Below are positions 1-8,460 of a stretch of 64,000 nucleotides of DNA, in pieces. Source of the DNA: Pseudooceanicola marinus (GTDB lineage Bacteria; Pseudomonadota; Alphaproteobacteria; Rhodobacterales; Rhodobacteraceae). The notes beneath the pieces are model-generated. The model saw only the letters and a list, made by a program, of their open reading frames with translations, had not been told where the DNA came from and did no database searches. A program made the translations under genes and the position numbers. The DNA is taken from assembly GCF_002786295.1 (NCBI RefSeq), contig NZ_PGTC01000009.1:310001-374000 (forward strand), written 5' to 3'. How positions within the stretch are numbered: position 1 is the first letter of the stretch; each line of letters opens with the position of its first letter.

Positions 1-267
1 TATACCGCGACGAAGATCGTAATTTCATCGCGGATCTCTGTGCGGAAGACATTCAGCGCTTCGGATACGATCGGTTGGAAGGTTGAAAACGACACCTTTG
101 ATCCCATTCTGGGGACAAATTTACTAAATTTAAATAACTGTCGCCCGAAATTGCGGATTGCCCCTTTCCTGCCTGATTTCGCCCCAAGACCCGTCTTAGT
201 TGTGTTGCGAAATGCACGTCATAAGCGAGCTGCAGAAGCAGCGAATGCGAAATCGGGAAACGACAGA
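1..267. other. Gene-free left edge, AT-rich promoter-like stretch
   Basis: No convincing gene begins here. A frame open from base 40 reads through, but its first 76 residues look like untranslated DNA and its base composition is poorer in GC than the downstream gene. Bases 115-140 are strikingly AT-rich and probably contain the promoter of the Hint-domain gene. Confidence 0.5.
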
Positions 268-1002
268 ATGTTTGACATCAAGACACGGCGCGACGCGTCG
301 AGAAGATCCGAGGAGGCCGAGGTGGGATACGGCTCCGACACGGATCTCGGGCCGGAAACGGCGTTGTCCGGGATCGTCGCAGGGACACGCGTGGCCACCG
401 CCGTCGGCTGGCGCAATGTCGAGGACCTTGAAGCCGGCGATGCCGTGCTGACCTTCGACAGCGGCCTGAAGACCGTTCAGAACATCAAGCGCAAGGCGCT
501 GTGGGATGGCAACGGGGCCTGCCCGTCGCGCTTCCAGCCGCTGCATGTGCCGCGTGGGGCCATCGGCAACCGCGAAGAGATGCTGTTGTTGCCGCGCCAG
601 GGCGTCCTGGTCGAAAGCGACATCGCCGAGGAAGAACTGGGCGATCCCTTTGTCCTGATCCGCGCCGAGGCGCTGGACGGGGTCTGCGGCATAGCCCGCC
701 GTCGTCCGATTTTCGCGCCCGAAGTCTTCGTTCTGGAGTTCGAGGAAGACCAGGTGATCTTCGCCAGTTCCGGGGCGCTCTGCGTCTGCCCTGCAGCCGG
801 CGACATGTTCAGCCGCCTGTTCAGCCGCAGCCAGGAAGCCACCAGCGATTACACCATTCTCAGCCAGGAAACCTCCCGCGAGCTGATCGAGAAGATCACC
901 TGGGAACTGGAAGAGAAATGGGCCTTCGCCCTGGCCCGCAGTGGGCAGGCGGAAGGGGGCCGCAGCGCGGCACGTCAGCAGGAAATGCGCACGTCCCGCT
1001 AG
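268..1002 (+). CDS. Hint-domain (Hedgehog/intein-like) protein
   Basis: The 244-residue protein carries a Hint_2-type domain beginning near residue 34 with the motif VAGTRVATAVGWRNVEDL and then AGDAVLTFDSG. This family is abundant in Rhodobacteraceae, often in secreted or RTX-type proteins, but the cellular role is not established. The residue where an autoprocessing Hint domain has its Cys or Ser nucleophile appears to be Gly (SGIVAGT), so self-cleavage is unlikely. There is no signal peptide or RTX repeat. I chose the ATG at 268 because the upstream in-frame sequence is not protein-like. It stands alone, followed by 271 bases without a gene. Confidence 0.8.
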   Translation: MFDIKTRRDASRRSEEAEVGYGSDTDLGPETALSGIVAGTRVATAVGWRNVEDLEAGDAVLTFDSGLKTVQNIKRKALWDGNGACPSRFQPLHVPRGAIGNREEMLLLPRQGVLVESDIAEEELGDPFVLIRAEALDGVCGIARRRPIFAPEVFVLEFEEDQVIFASSGALCVCPAAGDMFSRLFSRSQEATSDYTILSQETSRELIEKITWELEEKWAFALARSGQAEGGRSAARQQEMRTSR

Positions 1003-1273
1003 GCCGGGAGGTCATCACCGCCACGTCCGGGTCGCTGGGGCCGGGGCGTGCGCGACGACATCAGGCCGGGGGGCTGCCGATCGGGATCCGGAAGGGATCC
1101 AGCCGCCATCTGCGGCGCCGGCCCCTTGCGAATGGCGGGGCCCGGCATCTTCCCGTCAGACAAGCTCACCGTGGGCCGCATGGCCCGCATGAACCTCGCC
1201 CCGTCTGCTGACCGGGTGCCCTGCGTGACCGGATGTGTCCCCCGTCCGGTTCGTTTCCCCAACAGGGCCTCGG
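1003..1273. other. Intergenic region between convergent genes
   Basis: This GC-rich stretch separates the ends of the Hint gene and the RcnA-like gene, which converge on it. Only shadow frames are open, and no clear T-tailed terminator was recognised. Confidence 0.4.
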
Positions 1274-2314
1274 TTAGAACACGTGCAGTGAAAGGCCAGT
1301 GGCAGCGGAGGCGATGAGCGTGCCGGCGGTCAGTTCGACCAAGGCGAGAAGCGGAGCGGACCCTTTGTCCCAACTGTCCTGCTCCGTGGATCTGTCGAGC
1401 GCGCCGGTGCGCAGAAATACCGAGGCCAGCGCCACCGTCACGGTGACGCTGGCCACACCCAGCCCCATGGCGAAGGCCCCGGCCACGCCAGAGGCGAAGA
1501 TATCCATCCGCCAGGTCAGGATCAGCAGGAAGAGCGCGCCGGTACAGGGCCGGATTGCCACCGCGCCGATCAGCAGCAGTGCATCACGCACCGAGCTTAG
1601 CCGGGCGGCCTCTTCCACCGTTGGCCCGTGACGGTGCCCGCAGGCGCAGGTGCCCTCGGCGCCATGGTCGTGGGTGTGATCGTGACCACGGTCCTGCCCT
1701 TGGCCCGCGGTCTCGGAGGGAGTGGGCCGATCTTGCCGCAGCCGACGCACCGCCTGCCACAGGTGCCGCAGCCCGCGCAGCGCCAGCCACAGGCCGACCA
1801 GCCCGATCGCCGCGTAAGAGAGCGGCGCCAGCCATTCCTCGGCCATGCCCACCATATGGGCCCGGCTCCAGTCGAACAGCAGCACGCCCGCACCCACCAT
1901 GAGGACGGCGGTGGCCGATTGCGCCAGCGAAGAGGCCAGTGCCAGTCCCGACAGGCGCAGCGCGGTGACACGCTGCGAGACGCCGTAGCCGCCGATCAGG
2001 ATCTTGCCGTGGCCCGGTCCCGCCGCGTGGAAGACGCCATAGGTGAAACAGATCCCCATCAGCAGCAGCCAGGCGCCGGGTTCGCCGGCCCGCAGGGCGC
2101 GCAGGGTCCCGGCCATGGCGTTCTGCGCGTCGCGCTGCCCCTCGGCGGCCCAGCCTTCCAGCGTGCGCATGCCGCCCCACCCCCAGAGGTAGGCCGCCAG
2201 CGCGATGAGGCCGGCCAGCAGCAGCGCCGGCACGGCAGTCCGGGCCAGGCGCCAGAGGCGCAGCGCCAGCGGGCGGTGCCCGGAGAGACCGGAAGAGGCG
2301 GTGTGATCGGTCAT
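1274..2314 (-). CDS. RcnA/NicO-type nickel/cobalt transporter
   Basis: The 346-residue protein has several hydrophobic helices and the family motif HAAGPGHGKILIGGYG, followed by a histidine-rich hydrophilic loop (GHDHTHDHGAEGTCACGHRH) typical of RcnA/COG2215 metal transporters in the inner membrane. The His/Cys loop probably binds metal before transport. Its start overlaps the stop of the DUF1007 gene by 4 bp (ATGA), so the two are translationally coupled. Such pairs are predicted to move nickel, cobalt or another divalent metal; the direction and the metal cannot be decided from sequence. Confidence 0.85.
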   Translation of the reverse strand: MTDHTASSGLSGHRPLALRLWRLARTAVPALLLAGLIALAAYLWGWGGMRTLEGWAAEGQRDAQNAMAGTLRALRAGEPGAWLLLMGICFTYGVFHAAGPGHGKILIGGYGVSQRVTALRLSGLALASSLAQSATAVLMVGAGVLLFDWSRAHMVGMAEEWLAPLSYAAIGLVGLWLALRGLRHLWQAVRRLRQDRPTPSETAGQGQDRGHDHTHDHGAEGTCACGHRHGPTVEEAARLSSVRDALLLIGAVAIRPCTGALFLLILTWRMDIFASGVAGAFAMGLGVASVTVTVALASVFLRTGALDRSTEQDSWDKGSAPLLALVELTAGTLIASAATGLSLHVF

Positions 2315-2994
2315 TCCGAACCTCCGCAGCGGATGCGGATCGTATCGGCAAAGGTCTCGCCCACCTCCGGGTAGCCTGTGGCATCGGGAGGCAGCTCCGC
2401 CAGCTCGGCGGCCAGCTCCTCGTAGGCGTCGTCGACCTCGGGCGGGGTCACGTTCAGCTCGCAGGCCGAGGCCCCCGGGCCGCTCAGCGACACGCCGCCT
2501 TGCAGGTCGTAGGCGGTGTAGAAGGTTGGATCATAGGCCTTCACCACCAGCCCGTCCGCCTCCGGCAGGGCCTCGGGGCGGCGGCGGTGACGGCTGGCAT
2601 AGACGCCGTCGTCGAAGGTGACGCCCAGCCCCTCGGGCGGCCCCAGGGCCAGGTCCTGCCCGTCCGGCGCGGTGACGTAGAGATCGCCCGCGAAGCCCTC
2701 CATCCAGTTCAAGTCGTAGCCGTCCAGTTCCTCCAGTTCGGCGTCGGTCAGGATGCCGTCGAAGTCGGGATCCAGCGACAGCTCGTCCAGCAAAAGCATG
2801 GAGTACATCTCGTCATAGGCCCAGGTGACGTCGATCCCCGTCAACTGGCCTTCCTCGTCGATCTCCAGCGCCAGCGTGGTGGAGATGAAGATGTGCGGGT
2901 GCGCCCGCGCCGCGGTGGCGGGCGCCAGCAGCGCCAGCGCGCCAAGCAGAAGGGCAGGGCGGGCGCCGCGACGCCGGAGGATCAGATGCATCAT
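2311..2994 (-). CDS. DUF1007 family periplasmic protein
   Basis: The 227-residue protein starts with a basic stretch and a hydrophobic signal segment ending ALLAPATAARAHPH, so it is likely exported. The mature part opens with HPHIFISTTLAL, the usual beginning of DUF1007/COG3683 proteins, whose N-terminal His residues would become exposed after cleavage and could bind metal. It is the first gene of a two-gene unit with the RcnA-like transporter, suggesting a periplasmic partner for metal transport. The family is uncharacterised biochemically. It contains four Cys or fewer and no other recognised domain. Confidence 0.82.
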   Translation of the reverse strand: MMHLILRRRGARPALLLGALALLAPATAARAHPHIFISTTLALEIDEEGQLTGIDVTWAYDEMYSMLLLDELSLDPDFDGILTDAELEELDGYDLNWMEGFAGDLYVTAPDGQDLALGPPEGLGVTFDDGVYASRHRRRPEALPEADGLVVKAYDPTFYTAYDLQGGVSLSGPGASACELNVTPPEVDDAYEELAAELAELPPDATGYPEVGETFADTIRIRCGGSE

Positions 2995-3337
2995 GGCTGC
3001 AATCTAGACGTCTCGCCGCGCTTGGGAAAGTGGGCTCGCAAAGCTGTGTGGACCGCGCGCGACGCGGTGCCGATCCCGACCGGCGCGGAGGCGTCGCGTC
3101 ATCTATCGACCCGTGTCGAGCCGATGCCTCCGGCGGGGATACCTGTGGCAAGGAGAAGAGCAGGGGGCGCGTCGCGCAAGCCGGAGCCGCGCCCTGACTG
3201 CAAAGGCCGCCAACGGGGCCGGGGGCGCGAGGCGTCTGATCGCGCGCTGTGCCCTTCCCATTCTCTGGCTGGGAAATATCCCGGGGGAGTCTCCGGCACG
3301 GAGACGGGGGCAGAGCCCCCCTCTTGAGGGTCGCAGG
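2995..3337. other. Intergenic region with short hairpin/repeat material
   Basis: No gene is supported here. Bases 3306-3320 form a perfect small hairpin (GGGGGC, AGA loop, GCCCCC), next to an ATATTTCCC-containing stretch (3265-3290, minus strand). This resembles the short intergenic repeats seen elsewhere in the window near 7.7, 8.0 and 16.7 kb. Confidence 0.4.
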
Positions 3338-3370
3338 AAAAAGGCCGCCCGGGATCTCTCCCGGACGGCC
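3338..3370 (-). terminator. Rho-independent terminator of the fadJ-like gene
   Basis: Read on the minus strand, an 11-bp stem (GGCCGTCCGGG with CCCGGGCGGCC, one mismatch) and a 6-nt loop are followed by five T residues, 25 bases after the stop codon at 3395. Confidence 0.85.
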
Positions 3371-3394
3371 CTGCGTCTTGCGCTGTGGCGTGGC

Positions 3395-5584
3395 TCAGGC
3401 GGCCTTGGCTTCGGGGCCGAAGCGGCCGTAGAAGCTGTGGTTCTTCTCTGCCATCTCGCGCAGCAGGGCGGGGCAGGCGAAGCGCGGGCCATAGGTGGCT
3501 TCCAGATGGTCGCAGCGCTCGGCGGCATAGGCGGCGCCCAGCATGTCGAGCCAGCCGAAGGGGCCGCCGGACCAGGGGGCGAAGCCCCAGCCGAGGATCG
3601 CGCCAACGTCGCCTTCGCGGATGTCCATCAGCACGTTCTCTTCCAGCGCGCGGACCGCTTCCAGAACCTGGGCGAACATCAGGCGATGCTGCACCTCGAT
3701 CAGGTCGGGCTGGTCCTCGGCATGGGGGTATTTCTCCTCCAGGCCCGGCCAGATGCCGGTGCGCTTGCCCTTCTCGTCGTAGTCGTAGAAGCCGGCATTC
3801 GACTTGCGGCCCTTTCTGCCGAGATCGAACATCCAGAACATCAGGTCATCAACGCCCTTAGCATCCGCCGGGTAGGCATCGCCCATGGCTTCCTTGGTGG
3901 CCTTGGCGATCTTGACCCCGAGGTCGATCGAGGTCTCGTCGATCAGCTGCAGCGGGCCGACGGGCATGCCCAGCAGACGCGCCGCATGATCGACCAGAAC
4001 CGGGCTGACGCCCTCGCTGACCATCCGCGCCCCTTCGTTCAGGTAGGGGATGATGCAGCGGTTGGCGTAGAAAAACCGCTCGTCATTGACGACGATCGGC
4101 GTCTTGCGGATCTGGCGCACGTAGTCCAGCGCCTTGGCCACAGCACGGTCGCCGGTCTCCTTGCCCTTGATGATCTCCACCAGCAGCATCTTCTCCACGG
4201 GGGAGAAGAAGTGGATGCCGATGAATTGCTCGGGCCGCGAAGACGCCTTCGCCAGGTCGGTGATCGGTAGGGTCGAGGTGTTCGACGCAAAGATGCAGTC
4301 GGCGGGGATCACCGCCTCGACGGCCTTGGTGATCTCGGCCTTGACCTTCGGATCCTCGAAGACGGCCTCGATGATCAGGTCACAGCCGTCCAGCTGCGCG
4401 TAATCGGTCGTCGCCGTGATCTGGCCCAGCACCTTCTCCTTCTTCTCGGGCGTGGACTTGCCGCGCTTGATGCCCTTGTCCAGGTAGGCCTCAGTGTAGG
4501 CCTTGCCCTTGTCCGCAGCCTCCTGGGTCTGGTCGATCAGCACGACGTCCATACCGGCCTGGGCGGAAACCAGTGCGATGCCCGCGCCCATCATGCCGGC
4601 GCCCAGAACACCCAGCTTCTTCACCGTCTGGTCCGGTGCCTCGGGGCGGTTTGCGCCCTTCTCCAGCGCTTCCTTGTTGATGAAAAGCGACCGGATCATG
4701 TTTCCCGAAGACGGGTTCATGATGACATTGGTGAACCAGCGCGCCTCGATCTTCAGCGCGGTGTCGAAGGGCACCATCAGGCCCTCATAGACGGCCGACA
4801 GCATCGCCTTGGGCGCGGGATAGGCGCCCCAGGTGTTGGCCATGATCATCGCGTTGGCGCCGACCATGGTCTGGAACCCCGCCGGGTGATAGGGCGCGCC
4901 GCCCGGCAGCTTGTAGCCCTTGGCATCCCAGGGTTTCACGATGTCGGCGTCCTTCGCCTCCAGCACCCAGGCCTTGGCGGCGGCCATCGGGTCCTCGGAG
5001 ACCTCGTCGATGATGCCGGCCTTCACGGCGCCCTTGGGGTCGCTCAGCTTGGCCTGCAGCAGGAAGGGCGAGGCGCCCATGACGCCCAGCTTGCGCACCA
5101 GGCGCGTGGTGCCGCCCGAGCCGGGGAAGATGCCCACCTGGATCTCCGGCAGGCCGATCTTGGCCTTGGGGTTGTCGGCGGCGAAGACGCGGTGCGTCGA
5201 CAGCGGCAGTTCCAGCCCGATGCCAAGGGCGGTGCCCGGCAGAACGGTGGCGATCGGCTTGCCGCCCTTCAGGGTCTTGGGGTCCATGCCCGCGCGTTCG
5301 ATCTTGCGCAGCAGGTGGTGCAGGGACATGACGCCCTCGAAGACGCCCTCGGCGCCCTGCTCCTTGAAGCCGGCCAGCACGTTCAGGTCCATGCCGGCGG
5401 CGAAAGTGTCCTTTCCGGAGGTGATGACGATGCCCTTCACGGCCTCATCGGCCAGCGCATCGGTCACGGCGGCGTCCAGCTCGCCCGCGCCCTCCATCGA
5501 CAGCACGTTCATCGACTTGCCCGGCACGTCCCAGGTGATCACGGCGACGCCATCGGCGCCTTTTTCCATGGTGAATTCAGCCAT
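3395..5584 (-). CDS. fadJ: Bifunctional enoyl-CoA hydratase / 3-hydroxyacyl-CoA dehydrogenase
   Basis: The 729-residue protein is the alpha subunit of a fatty-acid beta-oxidation complex in the cytoplasm. Residues 1-190 are a crotonase domain (FAAGMDLNVL, then PGTALGIGLELPL), performing trans-enoyl-CoA hydration. From about residue 328 a Rossmann domain begins (LGVLGAGMMGAGIA) with the HADH signature ASNTSTLPITDLA and FFSPVEKM, followed by the two C-terminal HADH domains. Length and order fit FadB/FadJ. The thiolase gene lies 15 bp upstream on the same strand, so the two form the usual fadA-fadB type operon. FadB and FadJ cannot be separated firmly here; fadJ is given as the closer architecture. 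Confidence 0.92.
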   Translation of the reverse strand: MAEFTMEKGADGVAVITWDVPGKSMNVLSMEGAGELDAAVTDALADEAVKGIVITSGKDTFAAGMDLNVLAGFKEQGAEGVFEGVMSLHHLLRKIERAGMDPKTLKGGKPIATVLPGTALGIGLELPLSTHRVFAADNPKAKIGLPEIQVGIFPGSGGTTRLVRKLGVMGASPFLLQAKLSDPKGAVKAGIIDEVSEDPMAAAKAWVLEAKDADIVKPWDAKGYKLPGGAPYHPAGFQTMVGANAMIMANTWGAYPAPKAMLSAVYEGLMVPFDTALKIEARWFTNVIMNPSSGNMIRSLFINKEALEKGANRPEAPDQTVKKLGVLGAGMMGAGIALVSAQAGMDVVLIDQTQEAADKGKAYTEAYLDKGIKRGKSTPEKKEKVLGQITATTDYAQLDGCDLIIEAVFEDPKVKAEITKAVEAVIPADCIFASNTSTLPITDLAKASSRPEQFIGIHFFSPVEKMLLVEIIKGKETGDRAVAKALDYVRQIRKTPIVVNDERFFYANRCIIPYLNEGARMVSEGVSPVLVDHAARLLGMPVGPLQLIDETSIDLGVKIAKATKEAMGDAYPADAKGVDDLMFWMFDLGRKGRKSNAGFYDYDEKGKRTGIWPGLEEKYPHAEDQPDLIEVQHRLMFAQVLEAVRALEENVLMDIREGDVGAILGWGFAPWSGGPFGWLDMLGAAYAAERCDHLEATYGPRFACPALLREMAEKNHSFYGRFGPEAKAA

Positions 5585-5599
5585 TGTCCTGATCCTCCC

Positions 5600-6811
5600 T
5601 TACACCAGTTCGATGACGGTCGCGGCACCCATGCCCGAGGCGACGCAAAGCGTGGCCAGGCCGGTGGACTTGCCGGTGCGTTCCAGCTCGTCCAGCAGGG
5701 TGCCGATGATGATGGCGCCCGATGCGCCCAGCGGGTGACCCATGGCGATGGCACCGCCGCAGGTGTTCAGCTTGGAATGATCCACGTCGAAGGCCTGCAT
5801 GAAGCGCAGCACGACCGAGGAAAACGCCTCGTTCACCTCGAAGAGGTCGATGTCGCCGATCTCCATGCCTGCGGCCTTCAGCACCCGCTCGGTCGCGGGG
5901 ACGGGGCCGGTCAGCATGATGGTCGGATCGGTGCCGATCTTGGCGGTGGCGCGGATGCGGGCGCGGGGCTTCAGCCCGTATTTCTCGCCGAATTCCTTCG
6001 ACCCCACGAGGATGGCCGCCGAGCCGTCCACGATGCCCGAGGAGTTGCCTGCGTGGTGCACGTGGTTGATCGCCTCCAGGTGCGGATACTTCAGCATGGC
6101 GACCTTGTCGAAGCCGGGCATGGTCTCACCCATGTCCTTGAAGGCGGGCTTCAGACCGCCGAGCGTTTGCATGTCGGTGCCCGGGCGCATGTATTCGTCA
6201 TGGTCCAGGATCGGCAGGCCGTTCACGTCGCGGATGGTGATGATCGACTTTTCGAAACGGTTTTCTTCCCAGGCGACACCGGCGCGGCGCTGGCTTTCCA
6301 TGGCGAAGCTGTCGACGTCATCGCGCGAGAACCCGTATTCGGTGGCGATGATGTCGGCGCTGATGCCCTGGGGGACGAAGTAGCTTTCCATCGCCACGGT
6401 CGGGTCGATGGCCACGGCGGCGCCGTCGCTGCCCATGGCCACGCGGGACATGCATTCCACGCCGCCCGCGATATAGGCCTCGCCCGCGCCGCCCTTCACC
6501 TGGTTGGCGGCCAGGTTCACGGCTTCCATGCCGGAGGCGCAGAAGCGGTTGATCGACAGGCCCGGGATGCGTTCGTCCAGCTCCGAGGCCAGCACGGTGG
6601 TCCGCGCCAGGCAGCCGCCCTGCTCGAACGCCTGGGTGGCATTGCCCCAGATCACGTCCTCGACCGCATGGCCGTCCAGGCCCGAACGATCCTTGATCGC
6701 GTTCAGCATCTGCTTGCCGAGCGCGACCGAGGTCACCTCGTGCAGGCTGCCGTCCTTGCGGCCCTTGCCGCGCGGGCTGCGCACGGCATCGTAGATATAG
6801 GCTTCGGTCAT
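5600..6811 (-). CDS. fadA: Acetyl-CoA C-acyltransferase (thiolase)
   Basis: This 403-residue thiolase cleaves 3-ketoacyl-CoA at the end of each beta-oxidation cycle. The acylated Cys lies at position 91 (INRFCASGMEAVNL), the His of MGHPLGASGA is near residue 353, and the second catalytic Cys is at about 389 in CVASGMGAA, a slight variant of the common CxGGG. It is the first gene of the pair with the FadJ-like enzyme 15 bp downstream. TGACGT-type dyads 110-135 bases upstream may bind a MerR regulator. Biosynthetic acetoacetyl-CoA thiolase is less likely because of the operon partner. Confidence 0.92.
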   Translation of the reverse strand: MTEAYIYDAVRSPRGKGRKDGSLHEVTSVALGKQMLNAIKDRSGLDGHAVEDVIWGNATQAFEQGGCLARTTVLASELDERIPGLSINRFCASGMEAVNLAANQVKGGAGEAYIAGGVECMSRVAMGSDGAAVAIDPTVAMESYFVPQGISADIIATEYGFSRDDVDSFAMESQRRAGVAWEENRFEKSIITIRDVNGLPILDHDEYMRPGTDMQTLGGLKPAFKDMGETMPGFDKVAMLKYPHLEAINHVHHAGNSSGIVDGSAAILVGSKEFGEKYGLKPRARIRATAKIGTDPTIMLTGPVPATERVLKAAGMEIGDIDLFEVNEAFSSVVLRFMQAFDVDHSKLNTCGGAIAMGHPLGASGAIIIGTLLDELERTGKSTGLATLCVASGMGAATVIELV

Positions 6812-6923
6812 GGGATCCTCAGCTCCTTCCTTGAAATGCGGGCCGGCTCCTCCGCCTCCCGTTCGCGTGCAGTCTCAGGGCAGAGGCCGCGTATTTCCAT
6901 CGCGACGTTGCGTGAGTTTCGCT

Positions 6924-6947
6924 GACGTGCCGCCACGTCCACGTCAA
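6924..6947. promoter_or_regulatory. Putative MerR (LiuR-like) operator upstream of fadA
   Basis: GACGTG (6924-6929) and CACGTC (6934-6939) form a dyad. Overlapping it on the minus strand is TTGACGTGGACGTG (6934-6947), which resembles the TTGACGT/ACGTAA-type sites reported for LiuR-family MerR regulators of acyl-CoA catabolism. Binding is inferred. Confidence 0.45.
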
Positions 6948-7005
6948 CCGTGGGCGGCGCGAGGGGCTTTGCCGGGCAGGGGAGCCCCGCCCGGCGAAGC
7001 GCGGC

Positions 7006-7644
7006 TCAGCCCGCGCGGTCGGACGGGTGGCCGGGCATCAGGTCATAGGGATGCTTCCAGCCCGGCAGCGCCTCGATATTGCCCAGCCAGCGGTCGATCT
7101 CCGGCCAGTCCTCGCGGACGAAGGTGAAGGGCTCGGGATAGAACAGATAGCCGCAGCAGGAGAAATCGGCATTGGTCGGCCCGTCGCCCACGAGCCAGTC
7201 GCGCCCCTGCAGCGCCTGGTTCAGTGTCTGGAAGACGGCCTTCAGCCGCGCCCCCATGAAGGCGATGACCTCCGGGTTGCGCTTGTCCTCCGGCAGGAAA
7301 TTCATCTGGAAGCGCAGCATGCCGGCCTGGCTGGACAGCTTGTGATTGTCCCAGAAGCACCAGCGCATGACCTCGCGCGCCTCTTCCGGCGTGCTGCCGC
7401 CGAACTTGCCGGTCTTCTCGGTGATATACATCTGGATCACCCCCGACTGGGTCAGGGTCAGATCGCCGTCCTGCAGCACCGGCGCCTCGGCCATGATGTT
7501 CAGATCCGCATAGGTCGGGCTGCGGGTCTCTCCGCCGAAGAAGTCGACCTTCACCGGCTCCCAGTCCAGGCCCGACAGCTCCAGCGGCAGGGCCGCCTTG
7601 TAGGCGTTGCCGCTTTCTCCGAAACAATGCAGCTTCATGGTCAT
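7006..7644 (-). CDS. Glutathione S-transferase family protein
   Basis: The 212-residue protein has an N-terminal thioredoxin-like half (KLHCFGESGNAYKAAL, then AEAPVLQDGDLTLTQS, whose cis-Pro and Gln-Ser bind glutathione) and a helical C-terminal half with GRDWLVGDGPTNADFS, the GST N-capping region. Substrate is unknown; such enzymes detoxify electrophiles in the cytoplasm. I use the ATG at 7644 rather than one 14 codons earlier because AAGGAGGAG lies six bases before it. It stands between the thiolase unit and a small protein gene on the same strand but is separated from both by more than 190 bases. Confidence 0.85.
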   Translation of the reverse strand: MTMKLHCFGESGNAYKAALPLELSGLDWEPVKVDFFGGETRSPTYADLNIMAEAPVLQDGDLTLTQSGVIQMYITEKTGKFGGSTPEEAREVMRWCFWDNHKLSSQAGMLRFQMNFLPEDKRNPEVIAFMGARLKAVFQTLNQALQGRDWLVGDGPTNADFSCCGYLFYPEPFTFVREDWPEIDRWLGNIEALPGWKHPYDLMPGHPSDRAG

Positions 7645-7702
7645 CTGCGTCTCCTCCTTGCAGTCGTTTCGCCGCGGGGGTTTCACACCCCCGCACCCCC
7701 GT

Positions 7703-7732
7703 GGAGTATTTCAGACGAGATGAAGACAGGGG
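7703..7732 (+). repeat. Intergenic repeat element, copy A
   Basis: The 30-bp element starts GGAGTATTTCAGACGAG and ends GAAGACAGGGG. It matches 26 of 30 positions with copy B in the opposite orientation 240 bases away. Such elements are widespread between genes in this bacterial family. Confidence 0.7.
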
Positions 7733-7971
7733 GGCCTCCACCGTCTTCACTCTCTCTTAACGACGTTCGCCCAAGACTGGATCCCGCGCAACAGGCTGGA
7801 GAGCCGATGGGCGCACGAGGTGAAGCCCCGGTCCGACAGATCCGGTCACCAATCCGGTGGAGCGGGCCGGGGTGGATCACGCGCGGCGCCGGGGTGTGGT
7901 GCGGCGGACTTTGGACAGGGGCGGGTCCCCCGGGCCGAGTTCGCGCCGCGGTGGCCCGCCTGCGCCTGCCG

Positions 7972-8001
7972 CCCCTGTCTTCACGTCGTCAAAAATACTC
8001 C
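7972..8001 (-). repeat. Intergenic repeat element, copy B
   Basis: On the minus strand it begins GGAGTATTTTTGACGACG and ends GAAGACAGGGG, differing from copy A at only four positions grouped in two dinucleotides. Confidence 0.7.
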
Positions 8002-8055
8002 CGCCGGAGGCGTCGATCCCGCGCCACAGGCGCGACACTGCGGCAGCGCGGCGCC

Positions 8056-8268
8056 CTAGCGCTTGCGCGATTCCAGCTCGGAGTTGAAAACCCGCAGCCG
8101 GTGGGTGAGGTTCTCCTCGTCGGTCACGCTGTCGAAATTCTCGAACAGGAAGGAGAGGGCCTCGCCCTCGTCCAGCCCGGCCTCGCGGGCAAAGCGGCGC
8201 AGGCGGCGGTAGCCGTCCTCGGTCATGGCGGCGGGAAAGCGGCGGGTCAGGCGGAAACGCTTTGGCAT
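8056..8268 (-). CDS. Small conserved basic/helical protein of unknown function
   Basis: The 70-residue protein begins MPKRFRLTRRFPAAMTED and continues with YRRLRRFAREAGLDEGEALSF. It is predicted to be helical with a basic N-terminus and more acidic middle, with no Cys, membrane segment or known motif. I recognise it as the kind of short hypothetical protein conserved beside acyl-CoA genes in Rhodobacteraceae, but no function is known. The charged, coding-like composition and a standalone frame ending in TAG support it as real. The basic N-terminus might contact nucleic acid; this is speculation. Confidence 0.65.
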   Translation of the reverse strand: MPKRFRLTRRFPAAMTEDGYRRLRRFAREAGLDEGEALSFLFENFDSVTDEENLTHRLRVFNSELESRKR

Positions 8269-8460
8269 GGTCCAGACCTAGCGCAGCGGGCGCGGGCTGT
8301 CTTCCCTCGATCGTCACGACCCGATCCGGGGGAGGGGGCTTCCGGCACGCGATCAAAAAATGAGGGCGCGCGGCCATCCCCGGTCGCGCGCCCTCGCCCG
8401 TGAGTGGGCTTGGTCGTGGTGGATTGGCCCGCGCCCCCGGACGGGAGGCGCGGGGCCGGA

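Larger units (their letters stand above)
7645..8055. other. Gene-free stretch with inverted pair of a dispersed repeat
   Basis: No gene is supported. The stretch contains an 8-bp hairpin (7674-7681 with 7687-7694) and two oppositely oriented copies of a 30-bp element listed separately. Confidence 0.6.

Noticed and set aside
4886-6925. 679-residue plus-strand open frame
   Set aside because: It is antisense to thiolase and FadJ-like genes and has no recognisable motifs.
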